From Notamacropus eugenii (lineage: Eukaryota; Chordata; Mammalia; Diprotodontia; Macropodidae), in NCBI RefSeq assembly GCF_028372415.1, contig NC_092872.1:512120224-512184223 (forward strand): a stretch of DNA of 64,000 nt. The letters run 5' to 3'. Shown here piece by piece: positions 32,422 through 42,295 of the stretch (position 1 is the stretch's first letter; each line of letters opens with the position of its first letter). Position numbers and translations under genes: made by a program. Below the pieces are notes generated by a model. The model worked only from the letters and a program-made list of their open reading frames with translations, had not been told where the DNA came from and searched no databases.

Positions 32422-32724
32422 TACATAATGGCAGAAAACATAACTGGTCATGCAGCATTGGAGGCATAACTTACCACTCCACACTTGGACGTTGGTGCTC
32501 AGTGTTCCCTCCATTTGTTCCCCTCTGTATCGTATACCATGTTACACTGGTCTCCTTTGTGTTTGTCTATCATCTCCGTGATACCCATGTGCTCTTCCTA
32601 ATGAAAATCATGCATTCATTGGAGAATATATCCCAGGCTTATGGGGACGGGTATGGTATGGTGCTACCCTTCTTAAGTACTATTTCATTAAATGTCTTTG
32701 TTTTTAATTAATTTTTATCTGGAT
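32422..32724 (+). repeat. unassigned LTR-like repeat, copy B
   Basis: Partner of 27918-28226, same orientation, 4.2 kb downstream. The sequence between them shows no retroviral coding, so they look like two independent copies rather than the ends of one provirus. Confidence 0.6.
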
Positions 32725-32814
32725 GACAAATTTGATTGGCAAATGATTGGATGTAATGGGTGAATGAACTTCTCAGTTCAAAGAATAGCGAAGTCGTGCA
32801 AGAAACAGGAAAGG

Positions 32815-33060
32815 TAAGAGAAAATGGAGGTTTAGATAGAAAGACAAAAAGGTTTAGTTTTAAACATGTGAAGTTGGAGATGGGATATCCATGTAGAGAT
32901 CTCCAGCAGGCAGTTGGAGGTGTATGACTGGAGTTCAGAAAATATTCAGTTGGACATGTAGACAGGGGAGGCATCTGAATAGGGATGATAACTGAATCTC
33001 TGGAAACTAAGGAGGGCATGAAGGGTTTGGAGATAGAGAAATACTCTAAATAGGTTAATA
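32815..33060 (-). mobile_element. L2 LINE fragment, reverse
   Basis: 'gatgggatatccatgtagag', 'agatctccagcaggcagttgg' and 'gtatgactggagttcag' match the reversed L2 RT-side block. Similar in age to the 895-1625 copy. Confidence 0.65.
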
Positions 33061-33325
33061 ACATCATTTGTAGAAATCATTCTTTCTCAAAAACAAAAAA
33101 GCTTAAAATCATTTAGAATGGCTCATGTTTACTTGGCAAAAGGGAAAAAATTGAGAACATTTTATTGTTTTTCAACAGATGTGACCATCTTCATCCATTT
33201 GCATCACTATGCCATCCTTTTCTCAAATTGTACCACAGAAGAATCGTTGTATTTCTTTATTCACATATTAATGTTCTCTTCACTTTCCTCCAACCTTTAG
33301 GTCCCTTGTTTTAATTCCTAGAGTG
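33061..33325. other. unassigned DNA
   Basis: No repeat family recognised. A 60-codon forward frame (33118-33300) lacks support. Confidence 0.3.
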
Positions 33326-33329
33326 ATTT

Positions 33330-33705
33330 AAAAAGTGGGGGAGGGACCATTTAATCCAGGGATACTTAACCTGAGGTCAGTGAAATTTAAAAAATTTTAA
33401 GGACTGCATTTCATTATAGCTGATTTCCTTTGTAATCTTCTATACTTTACTTGATACATTTCAAATATTATTCTGAGAAGGGATTCAGTCTTCACATGAT
33501 TATCAAAAGAGCATAATACAAACAAAACACTTTAAGAACATCTGATCTAAACTAGCCCTTTTGTTTTACAGAGGGGGAAACTGAGGCACAGACAAGCGGT
33601 TATTACTTGCCCAAGGTTATACATGTTAAATTGCAGAGCCACATGCTGATGTTTTCTTGGCCTCAGAGTACTCCTCCTATATTACAGCTGCTTCTGGAGA
33701 ACTGG
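33330..33705 (-). repeat. MIR-like SINE, reverse, split by a hAT element
   Basis: The left part 'gggagggaccatttaatc' ends at 33356. The right part resumes at 33545 ('atctaaactagccc', 'gagggggaaactgaggcac', 'gcccaaggttatacatg'). The two halves together give the normal reversed SINE order. Confidence 0.7.
33357..33544. mobile_element. hAT-type nonautonomous DNA transposon, copy 2
   Basis: A 188-bp element with ends 'cagggatacttaacctgag' and 'cactttaagaacatctg', whose termini are imperfect inverted repeats (CAG...CTTAA). The flanks 'atttaatc' (33349-33356) and 'atctaaac' (33545-33552) match at 6 of 8 positions, the 8-bp target duplication expected of hAT. The body matches 26124-26302. It has no coding capacity, so it depended on a transposase encoded elsewhere. 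Confidence 0.7.
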
Positions 33706-33936
33706 ATTGCCTCACATGGTCTTCTAGAACTCTCAAAAATCAGCACCCCTGTTATTCACAAGAGTGACACAAAAAGCCAAGATGGCCCCCAGCCCAATAA
33801 AGACTCAAAGAAACTGATGAAAAGAGCTAAGTTAAAACTGTCACATCCTGCTAAATCTTTGTGGCCCATGGCCTCCAACCACACTGCCCTTAAAGAGTGG
33901 TACCTAAGACTATATCAGAAAGAGAAAGATGCTTAG
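33607..33936 (+). CDS. candidate 3'-terminal exon (uncertain)
   Basis: An open frame that ends in TAG at 33934-33936. An acceptor-like 'cctcctatattacag' ends near 33688, giving a possible exon from there of about 80 codons (LLENWIASHG ... LRLYQKEKDA), rich in S, K and P. AATAAA at 33985-33990 lies 49 bp after the stop. Against it: the acceptor falls in the edge of the MIR-like SINE, and I recognise no protein family. It could be a SINE-derived or chance exon. Confidence 0.22.
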   Translation: MPKVIHVKLQSHMLMFSWPQSTPPILQLLLENWIASHGLLELSKISTPVIHKSDTKSQDGPQPNKDSKKLMKRAKLKLSHPAKSLWPMASNHTALKEWYLRLYQKEKDA

Positions 33937-33984
33937 CTTCACTTGTTAAAAAAAATGCTCATCCAACATGTTCACTGTTTTGAT

Positions 33985-33990
33985 AATAAA
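33985..33990 (+). terminator. possible polyadenylation signal
   Basis: AATAAA, 49 bp after the stop codon of the candidate terminal exon. The motif is frequent by chance in AT-rich DNA. Confidence 0.25.
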
Positions 33991-33999
33991 CAGCATAAA

Positions 34000-35360
34000 C
34001 AACATCAGATTTTATATTTTTTTTTTAATCAACAGACAGGACTTAGTTTGAAATGAGTCTCTGAGAGCTGCAGAAGAAGTCTTTCTAAACAAATCTTCTT
34101 CTTCCAAATCTATAATTAAAACTGAAATATCAACTGTTTAAGAACTGAGACAATGTGTTATTTCTGCTCAAGGGTTTTTCAGTTGATCTGCAATATCTGC
34201 ATATGTGTTTCAGGATTTTCTTTGAATTATATATATTTGTAAAATAGCTTTGGAAAATGCCTGCTCTCCCACATGTACTATTCTGTACCACCTGGATTTC
34301 AAATTTGGTTGAATTAAAATGAAACTACAAACTGCAAACTCTTTTCTCCTCATTTAAGGTCAAAACTTGTATTCCTCAAATTTCTCAGGACTTCTATTGT
34401 AATCTCTTGGGACTTATTGGGGAATAGAAACACTGATCTGGGATCCTTTAAAGTCACACCAGTTGAACGTGTGCTCTGGTGGATCCTGCCAAGACAGAAA
34501 GACTTGGGATATTGCTCATACACCAAAGACTGACCTAGCCACGTTCAGAAAAGTCCCTGTTGGGGAAAGCTGTCCACCAAACTAGAACTTCTTTAGCTCT
34601 AGGATTTCATGACACTGTCTACTAAGGTAAGGAAGTGCTGGAATTTGCAAAGTAGTAATCATAATGATAAAATTAGATTATTCATTTATTCACTCATTCA
34701 CTCAACAAACTTTTATTTTCTTGGCATCTAAAGTTTTTTATCATAAATGATACTAACAAAATAATGTGAAACATTCAAATTGCATCATGAAACTTTGACA
34801 CTGTTCTGTAAAGATTTTGTTTTTCTTCCAGAACCAAACCCAATCCTCATTTGTATTTCACAAAATCAGCAATATTCCTTTGCATCAATGTTAACTTTAG
34901 AACTGCTTCAGCAATTTTTAATTTATTTAGTTTGTGATTATGTGTTTAATTTTATTCCTATTGTTTAGTCCCCCAATTTAATCCATTTTGCTGCTCATTC
35001 CCTGAAAACCAGTGATTTCCTCTTTCGGAATACTCCAGAGGGAAAAAAAGAATGGGATGAAGGTAGGGCAATGACTAAAGAGGAAAGCATGTGTTGAATT
35101 AAATATTTTAGAAGAGAACTATATTACGTGACACGGGGTGGGAGTGTGCAAGGGTGCAATAAGAGTGGAGAAATGGGTGGAAATTGAGCAACATCTTGGC
35201 CCAAAATGATCAAGAAGATATTATAGGACATAGTAAGCAGAAGTACAAAATAATGGTTTAATACATTGCCAAAAATGAACACATTGCTGCTCATAAAATC
35301 CTTAGCAGTGCCAAGTAATTTGGATCAGAGTAGACCACCTCATAAAATTGCCTAAGTTTG
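34000..35360. other. unassigned DNA
   Basis: About 1.35 kb without a named repeat. A (CATT)n-like patch lies at 34680-34710. A strong donor-like 'ctaag|gtaagg' near 34626 has no open frame upstream. Confidence 0.35.
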
Positions 35361-35369
35361 GTAGAGAGT

Positions 35370-35620
35370 GAATATGTTGTAATGGGGAAAAGAGTATTGG
35401 ACTATGAGCCAGGAGATGTTGGGTCGTACCTAGGCTTTAATACTTAAAAGCTAACCAGAATGAATGCAATGTTATTAACAAAGCACTTAACATCTAAAAA
35501 CCTCAGTTTCCTCACCTGTAAAATGGGGGCATGAATACTTAAAACCTCACAGGGTCATTGTAAGAAAATTTTATATAAACCTTAAGGTGCTATATAAGTA
35601 GGAATTGATGAATTATTGAA
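35370..35620 (+). repeat. MIR-type SINE
   Basis: 'agtattggactatgagccag', 'cctcagtttcctcacctg', 'taaaatgggggcatgaatac', 'ccttaaggtgctatataag', a nearly complete forward MIR. Confidence 0.8.
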
Positions 35621-36270
35621 TACAAGTAAGTTTTTGGAGTTAACCAGTATCACATGCCATTTGTAAAACTTCATGGAAAATAAATCTTATTTTGGACCCA
35701 TGAGAAAGAAAAGCTGAGTTGCCTTATTTCTTTACGTGCATTCAATAAACATTCTGGGACATAAATGAGAGCCTATAGTGTCACAAGGAGTCACTCACCT
35801 ATTTTTTGAACTTCCAAACACGTCAGCTTCCAAAACTTCAGTCTAGGTCTGGGTTTGGCTGCTGGAATTGCAACCCACCCTAAATCATCCCCTTTTAGAA
35901 AACCCTAGGTAAAATTTCCATGTCCCTCCCTTGTTAAACTTATGTGGGGCTTAACCCAGACCTCCGTTTAGTGCTAAAAAGATGGGTTAATTTTTTTTTA
36001 AGTCTATCGTGTCATGTGTAGGCACACTGAACGCACATAACTAGGCTGTTCCATTACTGAATGCAATAGGCCTTCTGGGTGAATAATGATGTTTTATTTT
36101 AAAATCTTTTATGAAGATGTTCTAAACCAAGTAAAAGCTTTAAAAAAATGCATCCCCATAAATGCCACTTGACAGAGTCCTTGGAAAATGCCATTTCTGA
36201 ACAAAGCTTGATCTAGGAAAGCAGGTCAAATAATTGATTTGCCAGTCATTTTACAAAATATAGTTCCCAA
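35621..36270. other. unassigned DNA
   Basis: No repeat or coding feature recognised. Confidence 0.35.
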
Positions 36271-36278
36271 TAACTAAC

Positions 36279-36425
36279 CTGAACAACAGTTTTAGAAACT
36301 GTGGAGCACAACATACAAGAAGAGCGAGCCAGATAATTATTGGCATGGACCATAGTACAGCTAAAACTGATGAAAGCAAAGTCACAACAATCCACAAAGA
36401 CAGGTATTTGCAAAGGACACAGTAT
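36279..36425 (-). CDS. candidate internal exon, hydrophobic peptide (weak)
   Basis: On the minus strand, 147 bp are open and encode a very hydrophobic stretch ('LWIVVTLLSSVLAVLWSMP', then 'IIIWLALLVCCAPQFLKLL') that would form one or two membrane helices. A donor 'ttcag|gttagt' follows, and a weak acceptor 'gtataatag' precedes; a better acceptor 'tgactttgctttcatcag' lies inside. The length is a multiple of three (phase 2 to 2). T-rich DNA easily yields hydrophobic frames, so chance is a real alternative. I do not recognise the protein. Confidence 0.25.
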
Positions 36426-36644
36426 CTATTATACAAAACCAACCAATGATATAACTCATTTTCTGTCCAACTATAAACTCTAAAACAAGGATTCGATATC
36501 TACACAGCATATTTCATTTTGGCAAAGGTAAAAAATATATAATGTATATATTGAAGAACTTCCGAATCACAGCAAATTAGCCAGTATTTCACTTCCATTT
36601 TCTGTCTCTGCTTTTTTGTTGCCATGCTTTGTTTTTCCTCCAAG

Positions 36645-36845
36645 TTGGTCCATTGGCTGACAAATCACAAGCGTTTCCAAGAACCTCTGCAGTCTCTATC
36701 AGTGTTCTGATCGGTAGGCAGGGAAAGTCTCTGTTCGATGAAGTTTCAGAGGACTTGAACCATCTTGTTCAAAAAGAATTCAAAATGATGGTTAAACTTA
36801 AAAACCAAGTTTTGAAATCAGACAACCTTACGTTAGTAAAGATAG
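36645..36845 (+). CDS. candidate internal exon of an unidentified gene
   Basis: A 201-bp open segment between a strong acceptor (a pyrimidine-rich run 'gctttgtttttcctccaag', ending at 36644) and a consensus donor 'atag|gtaagaaa' (36846 on). It is symmetrical, phase 1 to phase 1 (67 codons), with no stop. The peptide starts near 'GPLADKSQAFPRTS', continues 'GKSLFDEVSEDLNHLVQKEF' and ends in a K-rich, probably helical part. Four CpGs survive in 201 bp of AT-rich DNA, unusual for this window. It overlaps no recognised repeat. The protein family is not recognised; the neighbouring exons must lie outside or be undetected. Confidence 0.42.
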
Positions 36846-36884
36846 GTAAGAAATATGTATGATATGCCTTCTAGGGGCTACTTT

Positions 36885-37108
36885 ACAATTGTCAAGTACT
36901 TTACAATTATTTTGTTTTATTCTCACAAAAGCCCTAGGAGGTGGGCATTTTTTTTAATAGATCAAGAAAGTGAGACAGAAAGTTGTTTACTTTTTTAATG
37001 ATTTGACCAGGGTTACATAGCTAATAAGTGTCTAAGGCCAGATTTTAACTTAGGTCTTCCTGACTCAAAGTTCAGCATTCTCACCATTGCACCACCTAGC
37101 TGCCTCTA
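36885..37108 (-). repeat. MIR/Mar-type SINE, reverse
   Basis: It ends (right side) with the reversed tRNA-like head 'ccattgcaccacctagctgc'. Before it are 'caagaaagtgagacagaaag', 'gggttacatagctaataag' and 'cttaggtcttcctgactc', with the MIR tail at the left ('aagtactttacaattat'). Confidence 0.8.
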
Positions 37109-37317
37109 GACCTAGAGACACCTTTCAAAGCAGTTTAACACTCTTATAGTGTGAGGACTTCATTATATAGGCGAGGATACTGAATCCCAAAGAGAGGAGT
37201 GACAGATCCAAAGTCACATGACTAGTTAGTGATCAAGCGAGGACTAGAACCCAGATATACATACTCCAATTTTACTTTGCATTGTATTCTATTCCATTGC
37301 CATAACATAATCTTTTG

Positions 37318-37495
37318 ACAGAAGGAAGAGCCCCGGATCTGGAGTCAGACGACTTGGTTTTAAACTCTAATACTGCTGACATACTACTTGTACTAGAAGG
37401 CACTTTTTCTCTTTTAGTTTTACCACCCATAAGGTGAGTCATTTGGAATAGAAGTCCCAGAAGCTAGAAGCTCTACATCTTGTGATTCTACTGCC
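37318..37495 (+). repeat. MIR-like SINE, forward
   Basis: 'gagccccggatctggagtcag', 'ttttagttttaccaccc' and 'tctacatcttgtgattc' follow the forward order; divergent in the middle. Confidence 0.55.
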
Positions 37496-37499
37496 TCAT

Positions 37500-38120
37500 G
37501 TTATATCTGAAAGCTGTCAATCCTGCAACTTACACTTAGATGTCTAACCATTCAATTTCATGTGTTCACTGGCTATGGCTACAAAACATGAAAAAAAAAT
37601 TCTTCTAGTCAGCTATTCTATGGCATGATATAGACAGGATAGGTTTCTTGTCACCCTAGAAAAAATAAAATGAGACACAAATTCCCAAGTTAACCAGTAG
37701 ATGGCTCCCTATGACTAGGATTGTGGGGGGATGCTGTGGACTCAGTTTTTACTCAAGATTGAAATTTTCCTAGAAGGTGCTTGACTGAGTAACTTCCTGT
37801 GCTATCTCTCAGGCTTGCCATGGAAGCCAATCAGAAATTTATCAACAAATATCAGATAACCACAATAAATGCCTCAAATGTCAGAAGCAATGTTCTTCCA
37901 AACTCATTGATTGACATGCTCCCAGGCATATAACTCTACCAATTTGCTTCTCTGTTTTTCATCTTTGCTTGGGGTATGCATTAGAAGAACAATTTTGCCC
38001 AAAAGGTTGGGAGGAAGGACAGAGGATAGAATAAATGCATCTCATTCATGGGATATGTCTCTCATGTGATCCAAAAGGTTTAGTGCATGTTTAAGCTCTA
38101 ATTATTTAAAGCTGTTAGAG
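37500..38120. other. unassigned DNA
   Basis: No recognised family or coding signal. Confidence 0.35.
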
Positions 38121-38215
38121 AGACTGTGTGTATGTGTGCATATGTCTGTGTCTGTATATAAGTAATATCCTGAATGAATAAATGTGGAACGAGTTGAGGC
38201 AGGGCTATATGCCAA

Positions 38216-38460
38216 GATTATGGCCGCAGTACTTATTGAGCTAGGAAGACCTGGATTCAAATCCTATCTGAGATATTTAATAGCTGTGTAACCCTGAGCA
38301 AGTCACTTAATCTCTCTGAACCTGTTTCCTTATTTGCAGAATAGGAATAATAACTACATTTACCTCACAGAACTGTTCAAAGAATCAAATGAGATAATGA
38401 CACTAAAAACCTTTGCCAATCATAAAATGCTGCATTAATGCTATCAATTATTTGTTGCTG
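38216..38460 (+). repeat. MIR-type SINE
   Basis: 'gagctaggaagacctggattc', 'tagctgtgtaaccctgagc', 'gaataggaataataactac' and 'cataaaatgctgcattaatg' form a nearly full-length forward copy. A (TG)n-like tract precedes it at 38125-38160. Confidence 0.8.
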
Positions 38461-38544
38461 TTTTCAGAACAACAGGTAAGGTTTCTTTTTTTTGTTTTTG
38501 CCTTTATGCATTTTTTCTACTCTCTCACAATGAACAAATTACAG

Positions 38545-38645
38545 ATGATAGAATCTAAGATCTGGAAATAGCCTTAAAATTCACATAGGCCAACCTTGTT
38601 TTACAGAGCAGAAAAATAATGGCTAAGAGATTAAGTGACTTCATT
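38545..38645 (-). repeat. MIR-like SINE fragment, reverse
   Basis: 'gatagaatctaagatctgg', 'cataggccaaccttgtttta' and 'gagattaagtgactt' match the reversed SINE. Confidence 0.55.
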
Positions 38646-38754
38646 CATTGATCCATTCAATAATTCTATTTCCCAATCTATAAAATCAAGAGGTTTGCTA
38701 GTCAATAGCAAAATCTAGATGAAGTAGATCCCAGTGAAATGATGGATCCTTTGA

Positions 38755-38915
38755 ACTCAGGTGTTGAAATCCTATAACCTGTGTTAGAGAAGGCTAATAC
38801 TCTGTGTATGCAGGTCAATTAACTTCCCTGGGGCTCAGTTTCCTCATCTGTACAATGAAAACATTGCACTAGATGGCCCTGACATCCCTTCCAGCTCTGG
38901 ATCTATGATCCACCA
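38755..38915 (+). repeat. MIR-like SINE
   Basis: 'gctcagtttcctcatctg', 'cactagatggccctgacatc' and 'ccttccagctctggatctatg' are very well preserved. Confidence 0.75.
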
Positions 38916-38919
38916 TACT

Positions 38920-39685
38920 CTGAAGAAAGCATATAACTTCTGAAACACTCAGTTGTTGGACAAGAAATTACTATTCAGCAAGAAGGATCACGGCTTAGGC
39001 GGAAAAGGAGGAACGAGGAGGGTAATCAAATTTAGCTGCTAGCACCTGGCTAGCAATTGAATTCTCATTTAAGAAGTGGGACTGTTGCTGTTTCCATTAG
39101 GACTCAGCTCTAAAATACTGTTTGGCAATCAAGGCAGCTGCATGTTATATTGCAAAAAAAAAAAAGCCCCACCATTACTAAATTATGAGGCTCCCGATAA
39201 GCAAAACATTGTCCAAACAAGCAATTTGCTATGAGTGTTTGCCACAAGAAACCAACCATGATTAAGAGATCCTTTATAATGACCTGCAGAGAGAGTACAA
39301 TGCCCATGTTTCTACCAATATCAGGTAAATCTATGTACGTAAAAAGTGTACCCATCTTCGTCCTACAGAAGTTGAAAGGACTTGAACATACATCTGTTCT
39401 CAGAGTTACAAAATTAGTGCAATCTTCCTTGAAAGGGGAGAAGAAAAGCTTTGAGAAGTAAACAAAGGAGAAAAAAAGAACAGGATGAGAAAGAGGGTAA
39501 TCCTAAGTTGTGTTGGGAAGCTGGACAAGGAAAGAATGTGATAGATAGAAGGGAGACAGAAAGAATAAGGACTGTTAAAGATTTGGGACTAAATGATAGC
39601 TATGATGGGAAAGGTAAACTATCTTAGAAGGCAACTTTTTGTACTCTGTGGAAAAATAATATGATTCACATGTCCCATAAGGTGA
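38920..39685. other. unassigned DNA
   Basis: Contains a run of 12 A at 39155-39166. Around 39170-39355 both strands have open frames of about 80 codons; donor- or acceptor-like sites exist on either strand ('tatcag|gtaaat' near 39325 on +, 'ctctctctgcag' on -), but none forms a complete exon. Confidence 0.3.
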
Positions 39686-39722
39686 GAGGTCATCTGGTAA
39701 TGGTTACACAAAGAACAGAGGA

Positions 39723-40240
39723 GTAGTGGTAATTGGTGACTACCTGCTGAAGGGTACCAATGCAGCCATTTGTCCATCTGACAAATTAAAAGAAAGATTT
39801 GCTGTCTTCACAGAGGATGTATCCAAGACCTGTCAGACTGACAACCACTACCACCTCCTGATGACTGATGAGGTGACAATTGTACCACCGGTAGGAACCT
39901 TGATAACATTGCTAAAAATTATGAAGTCCAGCACAAATAACAGAAGACTGTAGGGTCACAGGTGATGTTTTCATCAGCACAGCCAATTAAAAGAAGGGAC
40001 TTTGAAAGAAGAGGGCAGATTTCAAAAGTGAGTATTTAGCTAATAAGATTATGGCTGAGAAGAGGATTTGTATTTTTGGATCATGGCTTAAAATATAAGA
40101 ATGATGGGCTTTTGACTAGAGATAGCCTGAACCTACCTAATAGAGGTGGGGGTAGAGTTGGTGGCAAAAATACATTTGTCAAATGTCTTGAGAATCTGAT
40201 CAAGCAGACTTCAAACTAAAAATGGGGAGAGGGGAACTGC
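39723..40240 (+). pseudogene. LINE ORF1 remnant with GDSL/SGNH-esterase-like start
   Basis: The peptide 'VVIGDYLLKGTNAAICPSD' resembles the block I GDS(L) motif of SGNH hydrolases found in ORF1 of several CR1-clade LINEs (usually GDSLL). The nucleophile Ser is replaced by Tyr here. Further 3', a segment with 'KNDGLLTRDSLNLPNRGG' near 40099-40150 resembles the block V region that normally carries the catalytic Asp and His. The gene is broken by stops after 39951 and later. The assignment is by motif recognition only. Confidence 0.5.
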
Positions 40241-40394
40241 CCAGGCATGAATAACAAAGAAACTGAGTTAGAGATGAAAGCAGGAAAATGTGGCTTCATA
40301 GATAGTGCTGAGACTTTGTGGAATGGGACTTATCCAATGACTAGAATGTGAATCTGGAAAAGTATACATTATTTAAAGTCAATAAAACAGCTAA

Positions 40395-40665
40395 TTATGT
40401 TTGTGCACAGAATACACATACACACCATGATTAAAACAATTTAAATGGAAAAGACAATAAAATTGAATTGCAGTACAATTATAATGACCATGTGTGGCTC
40501 AGGAGAAGAGAAGAGAAAAATGCACTCGCCTCTATTTTCTGTAGAGGTGAGGGACTCTGGGTGTGGAACACTAGCTATACTGTCACATTTAACTAATGTA
40601 CTAGCTTTACTGAACTACTATTTTTTTCTCTTTCTGTTTTTTTGGAATAGGGAATGACACACTAA
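40395..40665 (+). mobile_element. L1 3'UTR fragment inside the CR1 relic
   Basis: 'gacaataaaattgaattgcag', 'taatgaccatgtgtggctc' and 'gtagaggtgagggactctg' match the same parts of the older L1 3' end at 46740-46920. Confidence 0.55.
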
Positions 40666-40675
40666 GTAAAGAAGG

Positions 40676-40792
40676 AGAGAATATATAATATTATATTATA
40701 TGTTATATATATATAACATATAATATAATATATAATATGTATATTATATATAATATATGATATAATATATAATATGTATATATATATTCAGA
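40676..40792. repeat. AT repeat containing a 44-bp perfect palindrome
   Basis: Almost pure A/T. Bases 40688-40731 form a perfect inverted repeat of two 22-bp arms with no spacer, centred between 40709 and 40710 on 'tgttatatatatataaca'. Such AT palindromes can extrude cruciforms and are prone to length change. Confidence 0.85.
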
Positions 40793-41495
40793 AATTAAGG
40801 CCCAGCACTAAAATGATATATTTTTATTAATTTTAGAAAAGTTGTAATGTGTTACATAAATGAGATTTTTTAAAAAGATAATGAAGTAGCATTGTATCTT
40901 AAGACATATTCCTGAAAGGAAATTCAGGAACTTGAGGGTGAATAAGATAGAGGAAACATGTGAGTAAAAGTTAATGAAGGGTAAAATAGAAATTATATTG
41001 TGGACTACTACAAACCACATGAACAGGAAGATTAATTTAGATTAGTTCAGATCACAAACCTAACATGGAGCAGGGAATGAGCAGTGACAGAGCTTTAACT
41101 GTGAGATATATTTTTATCTCTATTTCTCTCTCACTACTAACAACACAGCAGTTGAGAAATTCTTGACTTGTTTCGAATATGATATCATTCTACAAAAGAT
41201 GGAGAAAGTGACAATGGAGACTGCTTTGTAATTCTGGACCTGATTGTGATCAATAAGAAGGAAGTAGTTGCTGAAGGTGAGACAATGAAAACCTTGCCAA
41301 CAATTAACTGATTCATCTTAGAATTCATGACAGGACAGGAATGCCGAATATCATGTGGTACACTATGTTGGGAAGACAGATTTCAAAGATTTCACTTAAA
41401 TTATAAATAGCAGGTGAAAATTCTACAGGAAAAGCAGAACAAAAAAGAATGACAGAAGCTGTCAAAAATGAAATTCTGAAGATGTAAAAACAATG

Positions 41496-41724
41496 TCCTT
41501 GTTAATGACTCTTTGCAGCCCCATTTTGGAGTTTTCTTGGCAAAGATACTGGAGTGGTTTGCCATTTCCTCCTCCAGTTCATTTTACAGATGAGGAAACT
41601 GAGGCAAAGGAGATTAAGTGACTTGCCCAGGGCCTCACAGTTAGTAAGTGTCTGAGTTCAGATTTCAACTCAAGATTAGTCTTCCTGTCCCCAGGCCTGG
41701 CACTCTATCCACTTGCCACTGCCC
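41496..41724 (-). mobile_element. Mar1-type SINE, reverse, in the CR1 relic
   Basis: The plus strand shows the tail first ('ggagttttcttggcaaagat'), then 'gaggaaactgaggcaaagg', 'cttgcccagggcctcacag' and the reversed head 'ctctatccacttgccactgcc'. CR1 coding resumes at about 41730. Confidence 0.85.
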
Positions 41725-42295
41725 TATAAAAATGACATCTATGAGGAAGGAAAGGGAGAGCTGTCTAAGTGTACTGATGTGGCTACACAAGTACATCCCT
41801 GACCATCTTAGATCTAAGAAGGTTTGTATAGAATATGGGAGCAAGAGAAGGCAATGGAAGATGGTTAAGAAAAAATAACACAATCCTATCTGAATCATGC
41901 CTGAAGTGCTCAGACTAGCAAGGAACAATATTTGTTCTGAGCAACAAAAATGGGGGGTGGGGGTAGGTTTCGCTGAGGGGAAACACTTTGGGGAAATTGT
42001 GATGAACAAACATAGGTAGGGCTACTCCTTAGATGGTGAAGAGGACAACGATAACATGGTAACACGCCAATGGAATTGTTCAACTCATTTTGCTTCTGTT
42101 TTCTCTTCTAAGGATCATCTTTCAACTAGGAGGAATAAAAGCAAAATGGATAACATGGAGTTGAAGAATGAACTAAAAAGGGCAAATGAGATGGTAATAG
42201 AAGTCCTGAGTTGCCCCCTCCACAAATTAAAATGACCAGACCTTAATATACTGCATAGCCTAAACTACTAAAAACAAGAGGGAAGCATTATTAAG

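Larger units (their letters stand above)
39690..42240 (+). mobile_element. CR1/L3-type LINE relic (esterase ORF1, endonuclease, RT start)
   Basis: Three coding remnants lie in CR1 order. ORF1 remnant: 39723-40240. Endonuclease C-terminus: about 41150-41290 (frame with 'LDLIVINKKEVVAEG', like the CR1 'LDLVLTNKE' motif). Endonuclease-RT linker: about 41735-42150 ('LMWLHKYIPDHLRSKK', later 'NCSTHFASVFSSKDH'). It is interrupted by an L1 tail (about 40395-40665), an AT palindrome and a Mar1 (41496-41724). Stops and frameshifts throughout show it is long dead. Confidence 0.55.

Noticed and set aside
27918-32724. Two LTRs of a single provirus
   Set aside because: The 4.2 kb between the direct copies contains MIR, L2 and CA repeats and no retroviral coding; the copies are also about 30% diverged.
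34600-34640. Donor site 'ctaag|gtaagg' as evidence for an exon
   Set aside because: Upstream sequence has stops in the frames checked and no acceptor; a non-coding exon cannot be excluded but is unsupported.
39110-39355. Minus-strand exon after 'ctctctctgcag'
   Set aside because: A good acceptor exists but no usable donor follows before a T run and stops; kept only as a note in the unassigned region.
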